64,000 bases of DNA. Origin: Pedobacter sp. (GTDB taxonomy: Bacteria; Bacteroidota; Bacteroidia; Sphingobacteriales; Sphingobacteriaceae). The translations under genes were made by a program, and so were the position numbers. Shown here one piece after another: positions 23,619 through 35,235 of this stretch (the first letter of the stretch is position 1; each line of letters starts with the position of its first letter). The stretch covers positions 271,355 to 335,354 of the forward strand of contig NZ_JAVHXT010000003.1 of the NCBI RefSeq assembly GCF_031119335.1. Direction: 5' to 3'. The notes below the pieces were generated by a model. That model made no database searches, had not been told where the DNA came from, and was given only the letters and a program-made list of their open reading frames with translations.

Positions 23619-25136
23619 TTAATAATTAAGGAATGCGCTTAAACCCGAAATCATTTGTGTTTGTTGATATACATTACCAAAACGATCGGTTGCCTTGACC
23701 ATATATTGTGCACTGGCATTTTGTGGTCTGTAATGAAAAATATGATCTGGTCTTCTAAACCATGTGGTTGAGGTGTTTGGCGTTGCAGGTTCTGCCTTGC
23801 CCAATCCTTTAAAAAACTGATAAGCCGCTTTATCATAATCTTCCATTCTACTCATATCTCCAGTTTCTACACCATTTTCAAAAAATTCTACTTTCCATGC
23901 TTCGTCTACATTCCATACATTGGCAGTAACATAACCAGAAAGATCGCCAAAAGAAAAGGCAGGATACATTCTTATCTGATAGCTTTTATCGAAGTTGGTT
24001 GACTTGTAGTACCAATTGCTTATAGTTTTATCAGAAATTTGGTACACACCATAACCATTCGGCGTACCATCGGCATTGATAGTTCCTGTCCACCAAGCAC
24101 CGCACGCAGCACCATGTACATGTTCGTAGGTATTGGCGGAAACCAGTACATTTTCATTATAGTGCGTATGTCCCGACATCACATGTACTTCTTTAAACTC
24201 AGACATCAGCGCCTGTGCATCTTTTAACCTAGCTACGCTGCTGCCATTACGTAAAGGGATATGTACAGCCAAAATTAGGAGCTTGTCTTTATCTACAAAT
24301 TTCAAATCGTCCCTTAACCATTTAATTTGTTGCTCGGTAAAGCCTGCCGTATAGTTTTGCTGCCCAGTGTACAATACATCGTCCATGACTACAATATGTG
24401 CATTGCCCCTATCAAAAGAATAATTAACCGGACCAAAAACATCCTCATAACCCATCATTGCATCAAAGTCATTATTGGTGGTCTGTAGGTGATCGTGGTT
24501 GCCAATTACCGGAAATAACTTGATATGATCTGATTTTACCGAGGTTTTCATAGGCTGCAGTAACGAAGGTGCATCGTAGATGATATCGCCCAACATCAAT
24601 CCATAAACATTGCTATGTGTTTTTGCCGAGTTGTTAATATCTACCATCGACTCTTTTTGGAAACGCCCCAAATCTGTATTGGTTCTTACTTGTGGATCGG
24701 CAATGGCATAAAGTGTGAAATCTTTTTCAATGCCATTTTCCAGCATCTCCAATGCAAAATCTTGTCTAAAGATAGCTTGCTGTTTATCAATTTTCACATA
24801 AAAATCTGGCAAACCATCTTTCATCTGCACTTTTGCTATAGCTGGAATAACATAATGAACAAATCTTGCATTAGAAGCACGACTTAGCTGATAGACGCCT
24901 TTTTCATCAGTCTGTACTACGCTGTAACCATCACTTACGGCAACGCCCTTAAGAGGTTGCTTTGTTTTTGCATCGGTAATGATCCCAACTAGGTTCATTC
25001 CTAATTTAACATCTATGCCTTCTAAATTTGTCTGGGGTGGCTTGGTTGGTTCAACCACTGGGTCTTTCTTTTTAGAACAGGCTATTAAACCACAGCAGAG
25101 AAGTATCAGCAATCTAAATTTTACAGTATTCATCAT
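23619..25136 (-). CDS. Calcineurin-like metallophosphoesterase lipoprotein
   Basis: This 505-residue protein has a lipoprotein signal (LLILLCCGLIACSKKKD). A carboxypeptidase-regulatory-like beta domain follows (GIITDAKTKQPLKGVAVSDG, about 50-120). The phosphoesterase motifs are ADPQVRT, GDIIYD, GNHDHL and SGHTHYNEN, with a C-terminal beta domain from about 400. This three-part design is common in Bacteroidota glycan loci. The substrate is unknown; it may remove phosphate or sulfate-like groups from the glycan, which is inference. It lies between susD and the MFS gene with short gaps. Confidence 0.85.
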   Translation of the reverse strand: MMNTVKFRLLILLCCGLIACSKKKDPVVEPTKPPQTNLEGIDVKLGMNLVGIITDAKTKQPLKGVAVSDGYSVVQTDEKGVYQLSRASNARFVHYVIPAIAKVQMKDGLPDFYVKIDKQQAIFRQDFALEMLENGIEKDFTLYAIADPQVRTNTDLGRFQKESMVDINNSAKTHSNVYGLMLGDIIYDAPSLLQPMKTSVKSDHIKLFPVIGNHDHLQTTNNDFDAMMGYEDVFGPVNYSFDRGNAHIVVMDDVLYTGQQNYTAGFTEQQIKWLRDDLKFVDKDKLLILAVHIPLRNGSSVARLKDAQALMSEFKEVHVMSGHTHYNENVLVSANTYEHVHGAACGAWWTGTINADGTPNGYGVYQISDKTISNWYYKSTNFDKSYQIRMYPAFSFGDLSGYVTANVWNVDEAWKVEFFENGVETGDMSRMEDYDKAAYQFFKGLGKAEPATPNTSTTWFRRPDHIFHYRPQNASAQYMVKATDRFGNVYQQTQMISGLSAFLNY

Positions 25137-25155
25137 GACTATTCCAGCTTATAGA

Positions 25156-26892
25156 TTAATAATTAGGATTCTGCTTCAAATTAGGGTTGATTAATATATC
25201 TGATGCAGGAATAGGCCACAAATAGTGCTTATTCTTATCAAAAACCCTAGTTGATAGTTTTCTAATTAACGATTGGTTCATCGTTGCAAAATTTGGCGTA
25301 CCATCGTCATCAATGTCTGGTGTGCCCGGAAAGAACCATAAGCCAGGTACCACCAATTTAGTACGCAGATCGTTATTAGCTGCCAACAACCCGTAATTAG
25401 GTCTATTCATTACTTTTTCTGCTAATTTCCAACGTCTAATATCAAAATACCTCAATCCTTCGAAAGCCATTTCCATTCTTCTTTCCATTCTTAATTGCTT
25501 CCTTAAAGCTACTTGTCCAGTTACAGTAACCGCAGGATAGCTTGAAGTCTGTCCAACAGCTACACCATAGGCTCTTGCCCTTACCTGGTTAATGGCATCC
25601 AATACAGAAGCATCAATATCATTAAGCTCAATTTTGGCCTCGGCATACATGAGCAATACATCTGCGTAGCGCATCAATATTTTATCTGGTGCAGCCTGCA
25701 AATCATCAGTCCAATCGCCATCTATCCCTTTTTTCAATACCAGTCCGTTATAAGAAGCGTATTGGTCTCCAGCTTTAGAGTCTTTGTTGGCGATATAAAT
25801 GCCACTGGCATAACTCCATACCCTAGAAGAATCTGGATGTGGCGAATAAGTGAAACCCAAATGCGGTTTATCGAACTCAGCAATAGTTGCCGTACATCTA
25901 GGATCTCTGTTTAAAAATGGCTTACGTGGATTGTAAAGAGGCGATTCGTCAATAGGTTTGCCATCTGTACACAGATAAGAACAGAAAAGATCCCATGATG
26001 GATTACCTGTACTGGTTCCTCCTACCGTTCTTGGCAAGTAGGCAGTGATATTCCCTCCCCTTAAAGCAGCATTGAAATCTGCACTTAATTCAACCGATCT
26101 AGGAATGATAAATACTGACTCTACAGCATTTTTTGTTTTCGACAAAAAAAGTTCCGAGTATGAGGGATATAAACGATATTTCTGCAGCTTGATACATTCA
26201 TCGGCAGCAGTTTTAGCAGTTTGCCAATCTTCCATATACAAGGCTATTCTTGCTTTCATAGCGTAGGCAGCTCCTTTTGAAACCCTTTGCACCTCACTTC
26301 CACTAAAATCAACAGGAAGGTTTTGGATGGCATAATCAAAATCTTCATATACCTTTTGTAGCGCCACAGTCCTTGCCGTTCTGCCCATTTTAAAGGCTTC
26401 CTCTAGCTCTAGTTCCTCATTAAAATATACAGGATCTCCAAAAAGTGTAATAATTCTTGAATATTGGCATGCCCTAACAAATCGGGCGGTAGCTACATAT
26501 TTGCGATAATCTTGATCGCTAAGGTTAGCTTTTGCCCTGTCAATATTTGCCAATATGGTGTTGGCACGACTGATGGCCTTATAACTGTATGACCAAATAC
26601 CCCCAACCATTGCCGTTTGGCTATTGAAAGTGCCGCTGGTAAAAGAGAGTAAAGTTGTTCTATTGGTCCAATCATCTGCCAACTCATCAAAAGCTGCTGT
26701 AGCTGTTGGTATTTCTGTTTTTACTACTGGCCAAAACTGGTGCAAGAACAATGTATTTAGGCTCATTTCTATTTGAGCTTTGTTGGTGTACCAGGTTTCA
26801 TTAGAGGCCTCTGATAAGGGATGTAAATCTAGCTTGGTGCAAGAAGTTAATGCTGATATCCCTAATATCGATACTAAATATCTTAATTTCAT
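25156..26892 (-). CDS. SusD/RagB-family glycan-binding lipoprotein
   Basis: From ATG at 26892 this is a 578-residue protein starting MKLRYLVSILGISALTSCTKLD, a lipoprotein signal with cleavage before C18. The ORF-track start 15 codons earlier would spoil the signal and is unlikely. SusD features include LHPLSEASNETWY near the N-terminus, a TPR-like helical core (RAKANLSDQDYRKYVATARFVRA, ARIALYMEDWQTAKTAADEC) and the C-terminal RRMEMAFEGLRYFDIRRW motif. It forms the lid of the SusC pore and binds the oligosaccharide at the cell surface. It follows susC by 22 bp. Confidence 0.95.
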   Translation of the reverse strand: MKLRYLVSILGISALTSCTKLDLHPLSEASNETWYTNKAQIEMSLNTLFLHQFWPVVKTEIPTATAAFDELADDWTNRTTLLSFTSGTFNSQTAMVGGIWSYSYKAISRANTILANIDRAKANLSDQDYRKYVATARFVRACQYSRIITLFGDPVYFNEELELEEAFKMGRTARTVALQKVYEDFDYAIQNLPVDFSGSEVQRVSKGAAYAMKARIALYMEDWQTAKTAADECIKLQKYRLYPSYSELFLSKTKNAVESVFIIPRSVELSADFNAALRGGNITAYLPRTVGGTSTGNPSWDLFCSYLCTDGKPIDESPLYNPRKPFLNRDPRCTATIAEFDKPHLGFTYSPHPDSSRVWSYASGIYIANKDSKAGDQYASYNGLVLKKGIDGDWTDDLQAAPDKILMRYADVLLMYAEAKIELNDIDASVLDAINQVRARAYGVAVGQTSSYPAVTVTGQVALRKQLRMERRMEMAFEGLRYFDIRRWKLAEKVMNRPNYGLLAANNDLRTKLVVPGLWFFPGTPDIDDDGTPNFATMNQSLIRKLSTRVFDKNKHYLWPIPASDILINPNLKQNPNY

Positions 26893-26914
26893 TTCTTTAA
26901 AGATTAATAATCCA

Positions 26915-29900
26915 CTATAGTTTAACTGAAAGTCCAAATACGATTGATTTGGTAATTGGATAGCCTGTACGGCTCACTTCTGGATCCCAGCCTTTAGGAT
27001 ACTTGCTGAAGGTAAAATAGTCTGTAACGTTGGTATACAGTCTAGCACCCTTAATTAAGCTCTTTTGTCCGAAAACATGATCAAAAGTATAACCTAAAGA
27101 AATATTCTTTATCCTTAAATAAGATCCATCAAACAGCCAATAATCAGACATGGCATAGTTGTTATCGCCGGTAGCATCAGATAGTCTAGGATATTTGGCT
27201 GCTGCATTTTGCGCTGCATTGTTGTAAACACTCCAATAGTTGCCATCTACAAAATCGGGTATATTGTACCATTGTGCTCTCAACGGACGCACCATTTCTT
27301 CTGTTAGCAATGCCGTTTGTTTAGCTACGCCTTGTATTACCATCCCAAAATCGAAATTCTTATAAGAAGCAGAGATATTTGCTCCAAAGAGATAACGAGG
27401 TAAAGAACCACCTAACAATACCCTATCAAATTCTGGAGAAATCACGCCATCAGGCACGCCATTTGGACCGCTGATATCCATATATTGTAGGTCTCCAGCG
27501 GTAATGGTATTGGCCGTACGAGGAGAATTAGTAGCACTTTGCGCACTCTGATAGATGCCTACACTTTTGTAACCATACCATTCATTAAACTCACTACCTT
27601 TAAACTTTACCTGGTTGCCCAAGAACTCAGTGCCCTTTAAATCTCCCATTACAGATCTATAGTCTGATAGGTTAGCTGAAACCGAATACCTGAAATCGTT
27701 TACCTTATCGTTCCAACTCAACTCCAGATCCCAGCCCTTGGTGTGCATCCTGCCCGCGTTCTGTTGCGGATTAGAGAAGCCCATATAGGTAGGAATTTGT
27801 AACGCCAACAACATATCTTTAGTAGTTTTCTTATAAACCTCAAACGAAACACCTAATCTGCTCTTCAAAAACTGCGCATCTACACCCAAATTGGTAGACT
27901 CAGTGGTTTCCCATGAGATATCCCTAATCACATATTGATAGGCCGAGGCTCCTTGTACGCCTGTCACATTACCGCCTTGATACAGCACTGGTGTATTAAA
28001 TTCTAAGGTAGACTGGTAAGGATAATTACCAATACGCTCGTTTCCTAACTGCCCCCAAGACCCTCTCAATTTGAGGTAAGAAATTGCCGGAATATTTTTC
28101 ATGAACTTCTCTTGACTGATTACCCAACCTGCAGAAACCGATGGAAATGTTCCCCAACGATTATCTTCATGAAACCTTGAAGAACCATCATACCTTAAAT
28201 TAGCTTGCAGGTAATATTTATTATCATAATTGTACATTAACCTACCGAAATAAGAACGATATGCATATTCATAAGCATTGCCAGAGTTGTTAACAAAATT
28301 CTTAGGTCCTGCATCTAAATATCCATAATAAGTCATGCTGTACTGATCTCTTGAAGCTGTAAGACTTTCGTAGAAAGAATAGAAATTTTCATAGCCAGCC
28401 ATTGCATTTAGGTTATGTTTACCAAACGACTTGGTATAATTTCCAATCAATTGAGTGGTAAACTTTTTATTATCTCCCCTAGACTCTAACAGGCTTGTTG
28501 TATTTGCCCCTTGAATAAAACCCGAAACAATAGAAGGATCATCATATTGAGTATAAGGAACCGCCAAAGAAAAGTTCTTAGATTTCGAAAAGTTGTACTC
28601 TGGCGAGAAGATAACCGACAGCTTTAAGCCTTCTAACGGCGTAACATCTAATACGCCACGTCCACCCAATTGGGTTCCTCCTTTATCTATCTTACCACCG
28701 TATCTTAATAATCCGTAAGGATTTGTACCCGTTTTACCTTCGGCTAAACGACCATCAAGATATTCGGCAGCATAAATTGGCGCTGCATAACGCATTTGTG
28801 CCGACGGACTATAAGAAGGATTTACATTCTTTTCTATATTAGAAAAAACATCTACCGAAGTTGAAATAAATTTATTGATCTTGATATCGTTGTTAATCCT
28901 TGCCGTTACACGATCGTAGGAAAGATTATATTTAAATAAACCTCCAGAATTATCGTAACCGATACCAATTTTAGTCCTACGCTTTTCATCTCCCCCAGAT
29001 ATGCTCAGGAAGTGATTATGTCTTAAAACATTATCTTTTAAGATGTAATCTAGCCATTTGGTATTTGGATACCTATCTGGATCTTGCGCATTCAAGGCAT
29101 CATAATCGGCAATCAATTGCTGAGGATGTATAGAATATTCGTTGTTTGGAAGATTGGCAATCTGGTTCCATGCCAATTCATTCTGCATTTGCATATAGCG
29201 GGTTGCACCCACAAAATCGGGCATATTGGTTGGTCGCTCTATAGCCGAAAATGTAGAATAATCTATGTTAACGCCAGATCTGCTACCACGTTTGGTTGTA
29301 ATAAGGATAACACCAGCGGCAGCCCTAGAACCATAAATAGAAGAAGAGGCTCCATCTTTAAGCACCGAGATTTGGTCTACATCTTGTGGATTAACATCAT
29401 TTATACTGGAAACAGGTACACCATCTACAACCACCAGTGGACTACTTTCCTGAATGGAAGTAACGCCTCTAATTAATATAGAAGCTCCAGTTCCTGGCGC
29501 AGAACTAGATCTGCTTACAGTAACACCTGCCACAGCTCCTTGTAAGGCTTCAGAAATTTGGGTGGTATTACGTTTACTTACTTTTTCTCCGCTAACCGAA
29601 CCAACCGCACCGGTTAAATCTTTTTTAGCCACCGTTCCGTAACCAATTACCACTACTTCGTTCAAATCGTTCTGCGAACTTTCCAGAACCACATTGATTT
29701 CTTTCTTACTACCAACAAGTATCTCCTGGGTAACATAGCCTATAGCAGAAAACACTAATACATCGTTGGCAGAAATACCGCCAATAGTGAAAGTACCATC
29801 ACCATCGGTCATCACTCCCTTGTTTTTAACATTTTTTACCGAAACCGATACACCTGGTATTACACCCGTAGCATCTTTAACTGTACCCCTTAACTGTGTT

Positions 29901-30022
29901 TGAGCGTAAGACAGGTTGCTCAGTAGTAAGAGCATAAGAACAAGCACCGAGTGCCATTTCCTACTTTGCAGCAAACGCCTTAACACAAGACCCTTGCAAA
30001 CCTTTTTGTTCATTTTTTTCAT
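26915..30022 (-). CDS. SusC/RagA-family TonB-linked outer membrane transporter
   Basis: The 1035-residue protein has a long signal peptide ending near LSNLSYAQ, then a carboxypeptidase-like beta domain (QLRGTVKDATGVIPGVSVSV). A TonB-box region follows (VVVIGYGTVAKKDLTGAV), then the plug with VDGVPVSSINDVNPQDV and SSIYGSRAAAGVILITTK, and the 22-stranded barrel to the C-terminus. It imports glycan fragments across the outer membrane with SusD. It is the first gene of the operon and is transcribed away from the GntR regulator across a 202-bp gap with two repeat arrays. Start could be M1 or M4. Confidence 0.96.
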   Translation of the reverse strand: MKKMNKKVCKGLVLRRLLQSRKWHSVLVLMLLLLSNLSYAQTQLRGTVKDATGVIPGVSVSVKNVKNKGVMTDGDGTFTIGGISANDVLVFSAIGYVTQEILVGSKKEINVVLESSQNDLNEVVVIGYGTVAKKDLTGAVGSVSGEKVSKRNTTQISEALQGAVAGVTVSRSSSAPGTGASILIRGVTSIQESSPLVVVDGVPVSSINDVNPQDVDQISVLKDGASSSIYGSRAAAGVILITTKRGSRSGVNIDYSTFSAIERPTNMPDFVGATRYMQMQNELAWNQIANLPNNEYSIHPQQLIADYDALNAQDPDRYPNTKWLDYILKDNVLRHNHFLSISGGDEKRRTKIGIGYDNSGGLFKYNLSYDRVTARINNDIKINKFISTSVDVFSNIEKNVNPSYSPSAQMRYAAPIYAAEYLDGRLAEGKTGTNPYGLLRYGGKIDKGGTQLGGRGVLDVTPLEGLKLSVIFSPEYNFSKSKNFSLAVPYTQYDDPSIVSGFIQGANTTSLLESRGDNKKFTTQLIGNYTKSFGKHNLNAMAGYENFYSFYESLTASRDQYSMTYYGYLDAGPKNFVNNSGNAYEYAYRSYFGRLMYNYDNKYYLQANLRYDGSSRFHEDNRWGTFPSVSAGWVISQEKFMKNIPAISYLKLRGSWGQLGNERIGNYPYQSTLEFNTPVLYQGGNVTGVQGASAYQYVIRDISWETTESTNLGVDAQFLKSRLGVSFEVYKKTTKDMLLALQIPTYMGFSNPQQNAGRMHTKGWDLELSWNDKVNDFRYSVSANLSDYRSVMGDLKGTEFLGNQVKFKGSEFNEWYGYKSVGIYQSAQSATNSPRTANTITAGDLQYMDISGPNGVPDGVISPEFDRVLLGGSLPRYLFGANISASYKNFDFGMVIQGVAKQTALLTEEMVRPLRAQWYNIPDFVDGNYWSVYNNAAQNAAAKYPRLSDATGDNNYAMSDYWLFDGSYLRIKNISLGYTFDHVFGQKSLIKGARLYTNVTDYFTFSKYPKGWDPEVSRTGYPITKSIVFGLSVKL

Positions 30023-30062
30023 TTAATCTCAATTTTGCATAGCTTTATCCGCTTTAACCACT

Positions 30063-30077
30063 GTAGTGTGGTGTGGT
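30063..30077. promoter_or_regulatory. Candidate operator: three 5-bp tandem units GTAGT-GTGGT-GTGGT
   Basis: Three consecutive pentamers follow ACT, 40 bp upstream of the susC start codon. A related four-unit array lies at 30148-30167. The pair in the divergent promoter suggests binding sites for the adjacent GntR-type regulator. Five-base periodicity is half a helical turn and is unusual for a GntR dimer, so another factor is possible. Confidence 0.5.
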
Positions 30078-30110
30078 GCAAAAATGCAAGCTATAGATTA
30101 GATTTAAGTT

Positions 30111-30118
30111 TATATTTG
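30111..30118 (+). promoter_or_regulatory. Candidate -7 box of the GntR regulator gene
   Basis: TATATTTG matches TAnnTTTG and predicts a start near 30124, leaving a 100-base leader that contains the second pentamer array. No clear -33 TTTG is found. Confidence 0.4.
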
Positions 30119-30147
30119 GTTAAGTTTTTGTTATCAACACCAAAACT

Positions 30148-30167
30148 GTAGTGTAGTGTGGTGTGGT
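30148..30167. promoter_or_regulatory. Candidate operator: four 5-bp tandem units (GTAGT)2(GTGGT)2
   Basis: The array again follows ACT. It begins 85 bp after the start of the first array and lies downstream of the predicted regulator transcription start, so binding here would fit autorepression. Confidence 0.5.
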
Positions 30168-30224
30168 ATTCAAATGTAGAATTTAGTTTTTATTTCTACA
30201 AACTTTTTTATTTTTATTTCCGAT

Positions 30225-31250
30225 ATGATATTTAAGATCGAGGCAGATTCTGCCGTTCCAGTATATAAGCAGCTTCTAAACTCCTTTGAGGAGCAGCTCA
30301 AAAACCAACAGTTGAGCAATGGAGATATTCTACCTTCTATGAATGTGCTGAGCCAGCATTTGGGTATTTCTAAAGAAACCGTAAAAAAAGCCTATACTAT
30401 TTTACGTGAGATGAACTATATAGAATCTAGTCATGGAAAAGGTTTCTACGTTAACGTAACAAAAAATATAAACCAAAAAGTATTAGTTATTTTTGATAAG
30501 CTTTCTGCCTATAAGTTGCTTACTTATCAAGCATTGAAAGAATCGTTAGGCTACAGTGCCGATATTAATATCATTTTGCACGACCAAGACATTGAGCTTT
30601 TTGCCCAAATGGTTGAAACTAACTTAAACAACTACGATTTCTTTATTATCTCTGCAAATTTTAAATTAGAGAAAACTATACAGGACAAGTTGGTGCAGGT
30701 GCTAAAACGTATCCCAAACCGAAAATTATTGTTGTTAGATAAATTAGTAAACCAACTACCAGGAAATTTTGGAGCAATTTATCAGGACTTTGAAAATGAT
30801 GTTTACGATGCTCTTAGCGAAAAAGCCAAACTAATAACCAAATACGAAAAGGTAAACGTAATCTGCTCTCCCAATAGTTTATACTATACACTAATATCAA
30901 AAGGGATACAGAAATTCTGCAAGGAACACCAACTAAGCTTCTCAAACTTCACCAATTTTGATGCTGAGAATATTCAGCCCAATGAAATATATGTGGTACT
31001 TAACAGACAGCTCGACGAAGAACTTTTTAGTATCTTAAAGATGGTAAAACAGAAGAATTATAAATTGGGTAAGGATATTGGAGTTATCTCTTATAATGAA
31101 TCTCCTATCAACGAATTTATATTAGATGGACTTACCGTACTATCAACAGATTTTACAGAGATGGGCTTGTTAGCCGGAAATATGATTAAAGAAAAATCCT
31201 TGCGAAAGATCAGAAACAAGTTTGAATTGATTGTTCGTAAGACTTTATGA
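30225..31250 (+). CDS. GntR-family regulator with LacI-like sensor domain
   Basis: Residues 1-78 form a GntR winged helix: VPVYKQLLNSFEEQL, LPSMNVLSQHLGISKETVKKAYTILREMNYI and GKGFYV. The remaining about 260 residues look like a periplasmic-binding-protein/LacI effector domain (KVLVIFDKLSAYK, NYDFFIISANF, KKLLLLDK-like RKLLLLDKL, DIGVISYNESPINEF, GLTVLSTDFTEMGLLAGNMI). Such GntR-LacI hybrids often sit beside SusCD loci in Bacteroidota and sense an inner-membrane-imported sugar. It is transcribed divergently from susC and likely controls the locus. Confidence 0.9.
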   Translation: MIFKIEADSAVPVYKQLLNSFEEQLKNQQLSNGDILPSMNVLSQHLGISKETVKKAYTILREMNYIESSHGKGFYVNVTKNINQKVLVIFDKLSAYKLLTYQALKESLGYSADINIILHDQDIELFAQMVETNLNNYDFFIISANFKLEKTIQDKLVQVLKRIPNRKLLLLDKLVNQLPGNFGAIYQDFENDVYDALSEKAKLITKYEKVNVICSPNSLYYTLISKGIQKFCKEHQLSFSNFTNFDAENIQPNEIYVVLNRQLDEELFSILKMVKQKNYKLGKDIGVISYNESPINEFILDGLTVLSTDFTEMGLLAGNMIKEKSLRKIRNKFELIVRKTL

Positions 31251-31432
31251 AAATTGCTAAATGTTTTGTGTGTACCTGTAACCATATTATAGATAAATTT
31301 AGATCTTAGCTATTAGTACGGCTTTAGAATGAATGTACTATCCAGGTTCTGCAAAAGAAATCGGTATTTAAATTTTGTAGTTGAAAACATAAAAACGAAA
31401 ATTAAGGACAGGCTATAAAGTAATTTTACAAC

Positions 31433-31462
31433 AAAAAAGCCACCCAAATTAATGGATGGCTT
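31433..31462 (-). terminator. Terminator after tRNA-Met
   Basis: Minus-strand RNA: AAGCCATCC, 8-base loop, GGGTGGCTT and a run of T. It lies 2 bases downstream of the tRNA 3' end. Confidence 0.85.
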
Positions 31463-31464
31463 TG

Positions 31465-31538
31465 TGGGCCATGATGGGCTCGAACCATCGACCAAAAGAT
31501 TATGAGTCTTCTACTCTAACCAACTGAGCTAATGGCCC
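31465..31538 (-). tRNA. tRNA-Met (CAT), elongator type
   Basis: Reading the minus strand, GGGCCAT pairs with ATGGCCC, the D arm has AGCTCAGTTGGTTAGAGT, the anticodon loop is CTCATAA (anticodon CAT) and the T arm contains GGTTCGAGCC. Length is 74 nt and CCA is not encoded. The G1-C72 pair excludes the initiator tRNA. An Ile2 tRNA with lysidine at the CAT anticodon cannot be fully excluded, but the body fits elongator Met of Bacteroidota. Confidence 0.93.
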
Positions 31539-31605
31539 ATCAAAAACGTATGTTGTTTTTGCGAGTGCAATGTTACATATTTGCAGCGAATTTTGGAAAC
31601 ACTCA

Positions 31606-32241
31606 ATGGAAAAAATTAAAAATATTATTTTCGATTATGGCAACGTGATATTTGCTATCGACTTCATAAGAACTCAAAACGCTCTATCACAATTGGGTAT
31701 CCCCAACGTTACAGATTTTTTTGCGCATAAGGGGCATAATCAATTATTTGACGATTTTGAAACTGGCAGCATCTCTCCTGCCCAGTTTAGAGATGGTATT
31801 AGAAAAGTTGCCGATAAATTAGACCTCACAGATCAACAAATAGACGATGCTTGGAACAGCCTTTTACTAGGTGTATCTGGCAACAACCACGACGTTTTGT
31901 TAGAAGTAAAACAAAAATATCGCACCTTCCTGCTCAGTAACAATAACAAAATTCATTACGATTGGATCATTGCTTACTTGCAGAAAGATTTTGGCTTCAA
32001 TAACTACGACGATTTCTTCGAACGAGCATATTTCTCTCAAGACACTACCATGCGCAAACCTAATGTAGAGATCTTTGAGATGGTTTTGAAAGAAAATAAC
32101 CTAAATCCTGAAGAAACTGTGTTTATAGACGACAGCCCACAGCATATTGAAGGCGCTAAAAAAGCTGGATTAAATACCTTGCTTATGGACGTTCATCCAG
32201 AGAAACTACGTGATTTTTTAGTGCATCACCAATTATTATAG
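31606..32241 (+). CDS. HAD-superfamily hydrolase (HAD-IA, YihX-like)
   Basis: With ATG at 31606 the product is 211 residues, starting MEKIKNIIFDYGNVIFAID. The upstream ORF-track start adds twelve residues that look non-coding. HAD motifs are DYGNVIF (nucleophile D), LLSNNN (motif II), RKPNVEIF (Lys) and VFIDDSPQHI (acidic pair). A helical cap lies at about 15-85. This group includes sugar-phosphate and FMN phosphatases such as YihX; the substrate is unknown. It is followed 27 bp later by a DUF962 gene. Confidence 0.88.
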   Translation: MEKIKNIIFDYGNVIFAIDFIRTQNALSQLGIPNVTDFFAHKGHNQLFDDFETGSISPAQFRDGIRKVADKLDLTDQQIDDAWNSLLLGVSGNNHDVLLEVKQKYRTFLLSNNNKIHYDWIIAYLQKDFGFNNYDDFFERAYFSQDTTMRKPNVEIFEMVLKENNLNPEETVFIDDSPQHIEGAKKAGLNTLLMDVHPEKLRDFLVHHQLL

Positions 32242-32268
32242 TTAATTTTAGGGGTAATCCGTAAATGT

Positions 32269-32586
32269 ATGAGCACCAAAAAATACAAATCTCTACAAGA
32301 GTTTTATCCCTTTTATCTTAGCGAACATCAAAATACCACCAGCAGAGTACTTCATTTTATAGGGACAGCATTGGTTGTTATCTCTTTAATTGGCGGTATA
32401 TTATTTCACGATCTACGTTTTCTTATAGCCATCCCATTTTTGGGCTATGGCTTTGCATGGGTTGGCCACTTCTTTTTCGAAAAAAATAAACCTGCAACTT
32501 TTCAATATCCTGCGTACAGCTTAGCCAGCGATTTCATGCTGTTCTGGGATTTACTTAACGGCAAGCAATCTTTTAAGGTGAAATAG
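32269..32586 (+). CDS. DUF962/Mpo1-like membrane protein
   Basis: The 105-residue protein has SLQEFYPFYLSEHQNTTSRVLHFIGT, the conserved DUF962 start with catalytic-type His residues, two to three helices and WVGHFFFEKNKPATFQYPAYS. Yeast Mpo1 of this family is an Fe-dependent dioxygenase of 2-hydroxy fatty acids. Bacterial members are uncharacterised. It is probably co-transcribed with the HAD hydrolase. Confidence 0.88.
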   Translation: MSTKKYKSLQEFYPFYLSEHQNTTSRVLHFIGTALVVISLIGGILFHDLRFLIAIPFLGYGFAWVGHFFFEKNKPATFQYPAYSLASDFMLFWDLLNGKQSFKVK

Positions 32587-32761
32587 CTTCTGCCTATTTG
32601 CCTATAGAGAAAAGCACTTTGACATCATCAATTGCTTACCGTACCTTTAAATAACCAAAAGGTATGGACATAGCAAACAAAACAAACAAGCGAAATGTCT
32701 TTTCAATAGCATTTATAGCTATCGAAAAAATACCATACATCGTTAACTAAAAAATTAATAA

Positions 32762-35038
<2,277 letters not shown>

Positions 35039-35061
35039 GTCACAACCTTCTAAAATATCAC

Positions 35062-35154
35062 GTCGTCATTTCGAAACGAAACATAGTGATTGAGAAATCT
35101 AGCAACAATCTAACTATTGCTAGATTTCTCCTCCTTCGTTGTCGAAATGACGAC
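35062..35154. repeat. GTCATTTCGA/GAGAAATCT inverted-repeat element, copy B
   Basis: Outer arms GTCGTCATTTCGA and TCGAAATGACGAC, inner arms GAGAAATCTAGCAA and TTGCTAGATTTCTC. It is the cleanest of the three copies in the window and forms a long hairpin downstream of katG. Confidence 0.75.
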
Positions 35155-35235
35155 TTTGCTTATACCAAAGTCCTCCTATTGTAACAAAAGCTTTTCTTTT
35201 TGCTTTTCTCCTTTAACAAAAGCATCTTTGTTAAA

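Noticed and set aside
32619-32631. TTGACATCATCAA as an Fnr box upstream of katG
   Set aside because: The half-site spacing is 3 and not 4 bases, and no -7 box lies at a fitting distance.
32710-32740. OxyR-like site ATAG...CTAT before katG
   Set aside because: The spacing between ATAG and CTAT is 9, not the 7 of the consensus, and tandem sites are missing.
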